A stretch of DNA of 64,000 bases from Pieris napi (Eukaryota; Arthropoda; Insecta; Lepidoptera; Pieridae), in assembly GCF_905475465.1 (NCBI RefSeq), contig NC_062239.1, positions 11,904,001 to 11,968,000 of the forward strand, written 5' to 3'. Under the pieces are notes generated by a model. The model did no database searches. It saw nothing but the letters and a program-made list of their open reading frames with translations, and had not been told where the DNA came from. Position 1 is the first letter of the stretch. Each line of letters opens with the position of its first letter. Both the position numbers and the translations under genes were made by a program. Shown here one piece after another: positions 23,730 through 33,967 of this stretch.

Positions 23730-24339
23730 TTTAAATGCGAGAACAAAATATAATTACGAAAATTAACAAAATTACATGCGATCGCGTTGAAAGCGCGCGC
23801 TCATCTGAACAGCAAACGGACATTACATTAATATCAAAGCGCGCGTCAACGCGCGATCACCTGCGTCTAGAGACTTTTTCTCTGAGCGCCGCGTTGACGC
23901 GCGCTAACGCGCGCTCATGTGAACAATTGTATGAAATTACCACAATGTCTAGTCGCGCGATTTGAAAACGCGCGTCAAGTTTTTGCCATCTGAACATAGC
24001 CTAAAGAAAAAACTTTTTAACCGGATTAAAGTAATGTATTATTATAAATTTACATTTATTTAACATAATTTTAAATTTAACCGACGTTTATGTTTTCATC
24101 TATAGATTTGCACCTATTGCGCTCACCACATTCAATTTTATTTTTCCTTAAAAATTCGGAAGACATCGGTCGATAGCAATAATGGCGCCATTTTTATTTC
24201 TTTATATATATACATAGCTGTGTTCTGTGGTTATTTGGTTGTAGGCTTTTTAACGTAGAGAATGCAGTTATGATACCCCGCGGCACTGCGTGTGTAGGGT
24301 GATATGGGTCTCAGCCGGTGTGCCTCATTGTACCCACCA

Positions 24340-24990
24340 GGATTTTGATCAGTTTTAATGTATGGGACCATAGAGTTACAAATACTTGGAAAAGATACTG
24401 GTCACTGTCAGAAGTAATGAAAAACGGAAAGTGGAAAATGTTTTACAAGAGAAAAGTATTTGATGCCTGTATATTACCCTGCCTGATATACGAATGTCAA
24501 ACCTGGACACTCACTGATAAACAAGAAAACAAACTAAGAGTATATCAAAATAGTATCGAAACTCGAAAGGAGTGTACTAGGTCTGAAATTGAAAGATATA
24601 GGAAATTAAGGACATGACAAAGTTTAGAAATGCTGTTACTTCTAGTAAAAGATTGAAATGGAAATGGACAGGACACATTACGAGAGAAGATAAATGGACG
24701 AAGAAAGTGACGGAATGGCTTCCTCGCTATGACAAAAGAAAACGAGGAAGACAAATAAAAAGATGGAAAGATGATGTGCGAAGAGTAGCTGACTCTATGT
24801 GGCTACGTAACGCTAGAAACAGAGAAGAGTGGAAGCCCTTAGAGAAGGCCTATGTCCAAGGACAAACTGCATAACAGAAATTAACCGGCTTGCCGATTAA
24901 GTATTAGTGTTTATTTTTTATTTTTAATGTTTGTTTTTTAGTACTTCATATTTTTATGTACTAGTATAAGTAATTACAGCCATAAAGGCT
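24340..24990 (+). pseudogene. RTE-like LINE C-terminus with 3' tail
   Basis: Two overlapping frames, one base-shift apart at about 24614, together read FDACILPCLIYECQTWTLT, WKWTGHITREDKW, EWLPRYDKRKRGRQIKRW, DDVRRVADSMWLRNA and EEWKPLEKAYVQGQ. This is the segment that follows the reverse transcriptase. A tail ending ATAAAGGCTTTTATTATTAT closes the element at about 24990. The single frameshift makes it a pseudogene, but conservation is good. Confidence 0.8.
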
Positions 24991-25440
24991 TTTATTATTA
25001 TTCATGTATGGGACATTAAGACTCTCGTACAATTTATTTGCGTACGAAAGTAGTTTTCATCGTTATGAAAATCTCCCATATGTACGATAATCATTATCGA
25101 CGGTTGGGGACTTGGGGACCCTGGTGTGCCCTACCCACTAAAACCCACATGTGCCTTACCGCGGTGAAGAGGGAAAGGTAAAGCAAAGCCTCCATCCTCG
25201 CCCCCTTTCCAGAGCTAAGAGAGGGAACTGTCTCAACGACATATGAATTGTGTATGCAATTATGTTTTTTACTTCAACAATTTCTATAGATAAAATACCG
25301 GCCCGTTATAAAAACATATGACAGTACACAATGCTTCTGGAAACACAATACGCGATAACCTTCTGGTGACAAGGTTAATTAGTGTAAGTGTTGCTCTAAA
25401 TAACAAATTGCATCGCAACAAATGCTTAAATTGGTTTAAA
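24991..25440. other. Intergenic, no gene seen
   Basis: A moderately GC-rich patch at 25100-25240 (ACCCTGGTGTGCCCTACCC, GCCTCCATCCTCGCCCCC) looks repeat-like but could not be assigned. The rest is AT-rich. Confidence 0.35.
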
Positions 25441-25441
25441 C

Positions 25442-25965
25442 TAGGGATGTATCGATACGCCTTTTTTCCGTCGATACTGATACCGATACCAACGCTTATT
25501 GAATTAAAATTAAATTAAGGTAAAATATATCAAATTCGGCTAAGGTTTTCATTTATGTTAAAAAATATAAACAACTTTGAATAAGAATAAAGGTTTAGTT
25601 ACTAAAATTAAGAGTAATAATAAAAATAAAAAAACTGTTAATAATTAAAATTAACATTGATAAGATTTTTGTACTTCTGTATTTAATTTATTTGGTATCG
25701 AAAAATACCACGCGCGATAGCAGTTGAAAACCAACTAAAGTGTCTAGCGAAATGGAATACGCGAGTGAGAGCAAACTGAATAAAACACAGGGATTCCCCG
25801 GGCATAAGTAGTCCGTGCCTCGTTTGCAACGAACTAGATCAAACAAGATGCGCGTTAACATTACTTTCTTGAAGCGCAAAATTTGAAAAGCATCGTTGTA
25901 TCGGCATTTAAAATATCGCCGATGCCTATGTATAACACAAAGTATCGCCGATATATATGACTTAT
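25442..25965. mobile_element. hAT-like element, right end missing
   Basis: The left end TAGGGATGTATCGATAC is followed by repeats of TCGATAC, GATACCGATACC and, at the far side, GTATCGGCATT and AGTATCGCCGATA. The layout resembles the hAT-like copy at 2129-2624, but no CATCCCTA end was found. Confidence 0.4.
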
Positions 25966-26621
25966 TAACCGTTGTTAGATTAAAGTAGTTAATTGTACCT
26001 GAGTATTATTGATTTAAGTAAAGTATGTTTGCAGCAAATGCTTTAAAAAACATATATTTTAGGTAATGTATATACTGAGCGCTAAGTCTCGACTCTGAAT
26101 TTATTTATTGTATACATGATCTGATATAAAAAAGAAGTTTATAACAGTGTGGTGGCAACACAAATTTGACACAGTTCTTCTGTCCACCATGACGTCGAAC
26201 AGATTTAAATAATTAACTTATATACTAAGGCCAATGACATACACATCATAATAATACAGTCATTAAATTGCGTGACACTTTCAACCATCGACGCTCCATA
26301 GATAGCCGATGCAAGAAACCTGTTTTCGATGAGAATTCTCATTCGTTTACGAATCGTATAAGAATTTAAAGAAATGAATAATATTCCCTTACAGCCTTAT
26401 GATCCCATCTGTAAAGAGGAGTTACGCCCCGAGAGTATAGACAGACATAGGCACCCTCATCAACTCTCATCAACAACATTGCATTCATTTGTTACATAGC
26501 AATTAAAATCGTATTATTTCGCTTATATTCTATTTTTGTACGTAAGTGGTTACTATGAAGTAAAACTAAAATCCTCTATTATTTAAAGGGCCCTGATGAC
26601 CCAGGAACCATACCTATATAA

Positions 26622-26660
<39 letters not shown>

Positions 26661-28500
26661 ATGATTCTGACTGCAATTCTGATATTCTCAATAATGATGA
26701 AGACTGACTTTCAGCAAATAAACTGTGAAATAAACAATGACTGAACAATTACCACTTTAAACTAAACATTTCATAATTAAACACTTTAACTATTTATAAT
26801 ACTGTCCCTTAAAAATTTAACTGCTTCTGTCTACAATTATTATGCTACATGTTATGAAAACTATAACTTTAATAGTCAGTGTGAATCATAGCGTAAGCTT
26901 CTTATCATAACTCAATCAATATGAATCACCTACTAAAATGTCTTTTATCTTTTAACTTATATAAAATTATCTTATTTACTTTAGAGGGTGGATTAGAAAA
27001 AAATGTTTTGTTTTTCTATTAGAAACGATATTATACATAAAAATTTAATAGACAGAGTTACAAATCCGCTTTATTGAGTAGGATAAGCCAATTAATTTCA
27101 TATTAGTTCAACTGACCATGAATTACGGAAAATGTACCAAAAACAAGCATAAACAAAAAATATTCTAGATAGTACTTCATAAATCATATTTACAATAGTG
27201 CTAAGATAAGGTTTGTAATGTAAAGTGAACATTATTACCATATGATAAGGTTGAGGATTTGTTAAAACAATGACCTTAAGTACATCTGCACTGAGTTTGC
27301 ACTGACTCAGTTCAGGTCATTTTAAGTCATAAATTCAGAACATCTGAATAAATTGAATGTAGATCATGGTTCTTACTGCTTCTAATTGACTGTATTTGCC
27401 TTAATGTATACTCATGAATATAACTCATAACAAAGAAACTAAAGACACTAAATATCACCATTGTAATTCAGCTGAATTCAGCTTTCTATTAATATACAGC
27501 ATTCTTACATAGTTTATTTAAAATACTTTAATGTATTTTAGTCAAATGTATGACTTTTTAATTCTAGAAGACTAGTGAAATTGAAACATGATATTTTAAT
27601 TGAATTAAAGAATTTTAATAATGCTATTACATAAGACTCACAATGAAAATAAGGGTTCCTATAATGTTCAAAATTCTGTATATGGCCCTGTTTGATATTT
27701 ATTCATTAGATACACCCATGAATGTATAAAGCACATTACACAATAAGCATTAGTATTACTTATAACAAGGTTTCACTGTTGTTTTAGTTAAAAAACTCAA
27801 CAAATCTCAGTCTTCTACCTAGCATTTAAGCAAAACATTATGTACTGCAACATTAATTTGGAGTGTTTAACTACATCCATGCTGAATGCGGATACCTCCA
27901 AACATCATTTTATGTAACCATAATATTGAATAAAAAATATTTAAAAGATAAACTTCAATAATGATGATTTACACTTACCAGAAAGGCTTAATGATGGCCA
28001 AAATTTCCGAAATACGAGGGATCTAGATACTAGCAGGAAATATTTGTATTAAGATCTATAGACCAGCCAGTAGAAATTATCCTCACATCACCAGTAATTA
28101 AACGAAAAAAAACAACGTAACCCGATAGCTATAAATCAATTTGCAAAGTTTTAATCCACTCAAAACGTACACAATTTAGAGATAAATTAGAACACCACCA
28201 AATTGGCCACTTGTTTTACTTTTTCTTTGTGATTTTTTTCGAACAATCGAATTCGATTTTATTCGCACTTGACTTTGACATACTGTTGACTCTGACGAAC
28301 AAAATACCAATGACAACTGACAATTGATATAAATTCATATTAGAATTTACAATTTCGGAATGTCAATCTAACACTGTCTTCGATAATAGTAATTTGATTT
28401 ATACAATTATCTATGGTATCGAAATTACCGATTTTATATTTTTTATTATGTGTATTATTATTAAAAATTTATTTACTCTGCCTTAAAAAAGTTTTAAACC
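25966..28500. other. AT-rich intergenic DNA before the 28.7-kb gene
   Basis: No coding frame or known repeat is visible apart from the TA microsatellite. At 27979 the minus strand has a strong donor (CTG before GTAAGTG), so a noncoding exon of a divergent transcript is possible but unsupported. Confidence 0.4.
26624..26655. repeat. (TA)n microsatellite
   Basis: About 16 perfect TA repeats. Confidence 0.95.
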
Positions 28501-28686
28501 CGAAACAGACTAAAGTGAAAATGTTTGCATCTGTGGTTCCGTGAACATGCGCCTTGGATTTTTGATATTTCTATACTATATTTGTTAGGTAGGTGGTTCA
28601 TTGGTAATTCTATTGATCGGATTGAGTAGTGAGGTTGTAGCTCAAAAACATAACAAATTAAGCATTAATTAGAAAATTTTGACAAA

Positions 28687-29611
28687 ATGTTTTATCTATC
28701 ATCAATCCTTGGTTGTTATATTTTAGTAGGGATTTTTTCCAAAGGTGAATCTGAAGAAACCACAGGAACGTTTATGTTTAAAGAATTTCAATATAAAGAT
28801 ACACCAAAAAATGTAAGTTTGTTGTTTAAATCCACGTAAAAGACGTAGGGCGGTGTAAATTTTACTAACGGAATTTGATTGTTAGCCTTCTATATCTCTA
28901 TCAATAAGTTTACAGACGTTTACTGTTTTGCCGGGAATCAAATTTACGTCTTTCGGCTATATGTAATGTACGTTACGAACGACACAATCACGGGGAAACT
29001 TGATAAAAAATGATAGTGATTATTATATTAAAACATATTATATTTTAAAAGGTTTTTTTTATTATTTTCTGCTCATTAACGTTGTTTGAAAATATTATCA
29101 AATCCTGTAATAAGTATTGAAATTTTAATAAGTATTTCAAATTTCACAGGAATTAATATTTCGGGAATATGAAACTGCCTGTGAACAAAGTAGAGTTTGC
29201 AGTGGTTCAAAAGGTTTATTGCGTACTCAGTGTGTCCGGGAATGTGTCTCACCATCATGTTACAAAGAAATATATTACGATGATCCGGTAAAGTATTATG
29301 GCTATTTTACTGAAAATAGAAATTAGTTACACTAATCTTTTTCTTTCGAGAATTTTTTTTTACATTCAAAAAATATATTAGAAGTAATAAAGGTTGATCA
29401 TCACTCACTTATGGAAAAAATACGACGCAGAGATGTGTTTCTAATTTTTATAAGCATGACAATTTACAACTACAGTTAATCAACTAAAATTATTACAAAT
29501 AATAAGACTTCCATAAATATTTTGTTACAGTTGGAAGAGGGTGAAATAGATGTTCGTTTAAACTCCTTCAAAGGTTGTTTTATTCAAAGAAGTGGTCGTA
29601 CGAGAAATTGA
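28687..29611 (+). CDS. Small secreted cysteine-containing protein, function unknown
   Basis: Three exons (28687-28812, 29150-29287, 29531-29611), all joined in phase 0 with GT/AG borders, give 114 residues. The N-terminus MFYLSSILGCYILVGIFS is a clear signal peptide. The mature part has five cysteines: CEQSRVC, CVREC and PSCY around residues 53-80, and FKGC near residue 104, with the striking segment DPLEEGEIDVRLNSFKGC. It looks like a small protein family conserved well beyond insects, but I cannot name it with confidence and give it no function. It would enter the secretory pathway. Low-complexity sequence is absent and all splice sites are canonical, so it is a real gene. An AATAAA lies 49 bp after the stop. 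Its upstream region (28.1-28.6 kb) may be a divergent promoter. Confidence 0.85.
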
Positions 29612-29659
29612 TTTCGTTCGACTATAGTATCGTCATTTATATTGTGGATAAATAAGATT

Positions 29660-29665
29660 AATAAA
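29660..29665 (+). promoter_or_regulatory. Polyadenylation signal AATAAA
   Basis: It lies 49 bp after the stop codon of the small secreted protein gene. A second AATAAA is at 29768, just before an inserted element. Confidence 0.5.
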
Positions 29666-29783
29666 ATCAGACGTAAGACCTTGTTCACTATAACGGTAAG
29701 TTAGCAAAACAGATTTAATATATAATTAGCTAGTGTAAGAATACCTAATATTAATAGTTGTTTTTTTAATAAAGAGATATACT

Positions 29784-30380
29784 GAGGTTATACTTCCTTT
29801 GGCGCGTTAGGGAAAAATGATCAGTGTTTTTTTTTTCTGTTGTTAGTGTCGTTTTTTCTACAAACGTAGAATAAGGCGAAAGATAAATTTTGAAGTGAAA
29901 CTTCTTTAGAATCGTTGTGATTTCAAACCGGATGCAACGGAAAAAGCGACAGTAAAAAGAGACAGACACATAAATTAATAGGATTTGGTGTGAGAGAGAG
30001 TGAGATAGGAGGCATTATACAGTGTATAAACTTTAAATTAGTGTGTATTTGAACATTTTCTGAAATAAAAAAACAGATTTGATGAAAATTAAATAAGTAA
30101 GTCAAGTAAGTAGTTTAATTATAAAAAAAAATAATATAATTTATCAATTTTATTTACAAATCATTAGTTATAGAATCTTTTTGAAGTGAAAACTTCGTAC
30201 TACCCTTAATTAAAAGTTTATACACTGTATAATGCTTCCTATCTCATTTTCTCCCACGTTGGATCTTGTGAATTTATTTCAATCTTATATTTTTTTAGTT
30301 TTTACCAAATTAAAGATTGAAATTAAAGTTATAAATAAAAATTTAACATCTTGTTACGCCAAAGAAGTAGGTATAACTTC
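29784..30380. mobile_element. Palindromic non-autonomous element
   Basis: The outer arms are GAGGTTATACTTCCTTTGG on the left and its near-complement ending GGTATAACTTC on the right. Inner arms around GCATTATACAGTGTATAAAC (30013-30031) pair with TTTATACACTGTATAATGC (30218-30236). There is no coding sequence. It lies within 200 bp of the 3' end of the 28.7-kb gene. Confidence 0.6.
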
Positions 30381-31566
30381 TAACGCGTGTACATAAGTAC
30401 AAACACTTTTTTTTAAAGTGGTTTATATTTTATTCTATTTCAGATTTTAACGGCACTCCTTATGCATGGAAAATCATTGTTTAAAGCCTTTTTTGGATAC
30501 AAGAGAATACAATACTAATGTTAAGAAATTTGACCTTGTTCTATAGTTTTTTCCAGTTGATCGAATGTCAGTAAATTAATATGTGTACGTACGTGCAAGA
30601 TAGTGTAAGCGATTTAATTCTCGTCATATCTAAATTGAAGTTTTATAAAAAACTTTAAATAAAATTTTAATATCGTCATTTAATAAATTTTTATTCAACT
30701 ATTACTAAGTCTTTCAATGCAAACATAAAAAAGATTACTTTCACATATCTTTATAGTTATTTTAATCTTCCCTTTTATTTTTATATACAACGTATAAAAA
30801 CGTTATGGCATTTGTTTTATGACATAGTTCTATATCCATATTATCGTAACAGCACAAGGAAAATATAATTAACTCAATGCGCTATTTTCTCATTCAAACA
30901 AATTGAGATTAAATTGGTCGATAAATCTAACACCATTGCAAATTCATTCATACAAGACGGGAAAACCGCGCATTGGCGTGCTAGTTCGGTAGGATTAAAA
31001 GAATAACTACGACCAGGACGTAAATATTATCACTTGCCTAGAATTAGCGGTCTAATAACCTAAGCTAAATCTTTGTAATAAATTCATTAGGTTCAAGTTT
31101 GATTAAACTGGGTTAACTCACGCTATTAAACTTATTGTTATAACCATAAAATGTAGTATCATATGGTTTAGCGATTTTAAAATCCGCGCACCGCTTCGTG
31201 CTTTGCTAAGGGCGTGACCAAACAGGGTGTATTGTGTCCTGTACCTAATATACATTCTCAGGTAATTATTCCGTCCTATTCATATATTATTAATTATTTG
31301 TGTAAGCCATAGTTACTTGAGTACTAAAACTTTATATAATTAATGTAATGTGAAAGAATAAATAACATTAAATTTGTAACGAAGTTTAATTCCAAATAGA
31401 AAATTGCAGAAAATTGCGGTCGCAATTTGACGGTGACCAATTGCCATCTTTCAGCGAAACACGAACTGAAATGAACAAAGGCGTTACTTTCTGATGACTT
31501 ATGTCATACAAAATAACAAAAACTAATTAAAATATCATAATATTTTAATCTTACATAGATACGGAT
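30381..31566. other. Intergenic, no gene seen
   Basis: This is AT-rich sequence with no open frames or recognisable repeats. Confidence 0.5.
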
Positions 31567-31569
31567 TTA

Positions 31570-33786
31570 TAGACCACAAGCCCATGAACAAAAAATACCT
31601 GTGAAATGACCCAACCTGAATTACGCTTAGAAGGCTGTTACTATATCTGAAAATAGCTCTGAGCACTATGCCGTCATTTCTGAGCGGTACATGTGAGTAC
31701 GTGAGTGAATGGACTTTCTCAGGTACAATGGGGGAATTTCGACTAATTATTAATGTACGGCTTTGTTATAAGTGTATAGATGATTAAAAATAAATGTCGA
31801 AAAACCTAGTGCCGACGACAGTTGCAGAAGCAATATAGGTCATTTATTACTGTACGGCATTTGTGTGATTCCTTTTGGACACATATACAGATACTTTACC
31901 CGTAAACGCCGTACATATTCCCAGCGGAGCGGTCGAAAGCCAAGGGTCGCAACATATGTCTGATTAGCATATAGGTGATGATGATATGAAACAACATAAA
32001 ATTAAATGATCTTGAGAGTACTTCACAAATAGATAACATTTTCCAGCATGCCGGACATTTTTTGTGGAACACATAGGTGTATGGGGTAAATTACTTTCCT
32101 CAGAAATGAGTCATTTTCCGGTGACTTTTATCTGTACGGCAATAACACAGGTTTTTAATACTTTAGACAATCTTCAATAAAAGATAAATGCTGTACACTT
32201 TCGATAGTCCGCTACCGCCGCCTACCAATACAGGGCGTCCCAAAGTTATGGGAAATGAAGGGAAAGTACCTTAAATATCGTAGATAGGGTATTTTACTAA
32301 ACGAAGACTTTATGTTATTTTTAAAAGTTATTAATTCTGCATTCAAAGATTTTTAAAAAATTACTTGCCTCGTCTTTGAATCGAACCGACTTAAATGTAA
32401 AAAAAAACACCCCTACTTTTATGATGCCAATCGAAAGAATGGCCAAAAACTAATAACTCTTCTTAAGTAACATAGTATTTTAAAAGAAAGGAACAGCGTG
32501 AATATATCTTTTTAATCAAATTAAAAACATTATCTATCGTATTCGGCCTAAAAAAGTTATTAGGTTTTGGCCATTCTTTCGATTGGCATCATAAAAGAAG
32601 AGGTGTTTTTTTTTTAATTTAAGCCGGTTCGATTTCCAGACGAGGCAAGTAGTTTTTAAAAAATCTTTGAATGCAGAATTACTAACTTTTAAAAATAACA
32701 TAAAGTCTTCTTTTAGTAAAATACCCTATCTGCGATATTTAAGGTACTTTCCCTTCATGTCTCATAACTTTGGGACGCCCTGTATTATATTTTTATTTTT
32801 GTTAAAAATATTTTTCCTTTACCTCTCTCTGCTGGTACGATAAGGCTGTAAATATACTTTACAGCCTTATGGTAGTATACTCAGATATGTACAGTTATTA
32901 ATGACCTTAAGGGATACCTCAAACGTCGTCGAAGTTTTTATCAGCTGTAAAGAATAATCTGGAGTAAAATGTACGGCATCTGGTTTTTTTTGTTTATTTA
33001 TATTTGTTACATATAAAATAACAATAATCTTTGAAAATATTACTCCCCATATTACTCTAGGAGCATTTGAAAAGTCATCTAAATTTCGGAAATTTCATAT
33101 ATTTTTTATCATAATATTTTTATTTGTTACCATTTATAATGAACGGCTATAATGTACAACGGTAATATTTAGTAACATTATGTAAAAACACAAGTTGCCG
33201 TACATTATTCTCTGATCTTACAGCAGTAAGAACTTGGTAAATCCTGAAATTTCGATAAATATTTAATTATAAAACATTATTGTCCGTGTTAAATAATATT
33301 TTGAACATGTTGCCGTACATTTTACAATGACCTTAGGGTATATAGGTGTAGGGGTAGGGTTCCGACCCTTGGCTTTCGACCGCTCCGCTGGGAATATGTA
33401 CGGCGTTTACGGGTAAAGTATCTGTATATGTGTCCAAAAGGAATCACACAAATGCCGTACAGTAATAAATGACCTATATTGCTTCTGCAACTGTCGTCGA
33501 ATTAAAAATTTGCACCGACTTCCGGCACCATCACTTTTGTACGGCACTAGGTTTTTCGACATTTATTTTTAATCATCTATACACTTATAACAAAGCCGTA
33601 CATTAATAATTAGTCGAAATTCCCCCATTGTACCTGAGAAAGTCCATTCACTCACGTACTCACATGTACCGCTCAGAAATGACGGCATAGTGCTCAGAGC
33701 TATTTTCAGATATAGTAACAGCCTTCTAAGCGTAATTCAGGTTGGGTCATTTCACAGGTATTTTTTGTTCATGGGCTTGTGGTCTA
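31570..33786. mobile_element. 2.2-kb DNA element with ~400-bp inverted repeats and TGTACGGC motif array
   Basis: The arms 31570-31955 and 33360-33786 are nearly perfect inverted copies, starting TAGACCACAAGCCCATG. They differ mainly by a block of about 40-45 bp that is missing from the left arm near 31815. TTA flanks both ends (31567-31569 and 33787-33789). The 8-mer TGTACGGC occurs eleven times in either orientation, in both arms and in the right interior. No ORF is present, so a transposase would have to come from elsewhere. A second transposon is nested at 32231-32782. Confidence 0.8.
32231..32782. mobile_element. Nested 552-bp element with ~230-bp inverted repeats
   Basis: The ends CAGGGCGTCCCAAAGTTATG form long inverted arms (32231-32460 and about 32552-32782, roughly 90% alike by eye). 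TA lies on both sides, the target duplication of Tc1/mariner-type elements. There is no coding sequence. The element lies inside the left half of the 31570-33786 element and is therefore younger. Confidence 0.8.
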
Positions 33787-33967
33787 TTATCTTTTTAAGT
33801 ACAAATACCGGTATTCTTCAAAATAGGTCGATACTCGTTATAGCACACTAAACATAGACTACAGAGTACAGACTAAAAAATCGATTTCGGAATTCGGACA
33901 CATCTCTATGTTCTTATCAAACTTCCACTTGCCATCGTGAGAAGCGGTGTAGTGAGAAAATATAGAA

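Larger units (their letters stand above)
23394..24003. mobile_element. PIF/Harbinger internal-deletion derivative
   Basis: The ends AGGCTATGTTCACATG and CATCTGAACATAGCCT are inverted repeats next to T/A-rich flanks. Dense ACGCGCG repeats lie inside both ends. Between them are the starts of two oppositely directed ORFs: a Harbinger-transposase-like N-terminus on plus and a MADF-like N-terminus on minus. Full Harbinger elements carry exactly these two genes, so this copy looks like the two ends of an autonomous element joined by a deletion. Confidence 0.75.
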
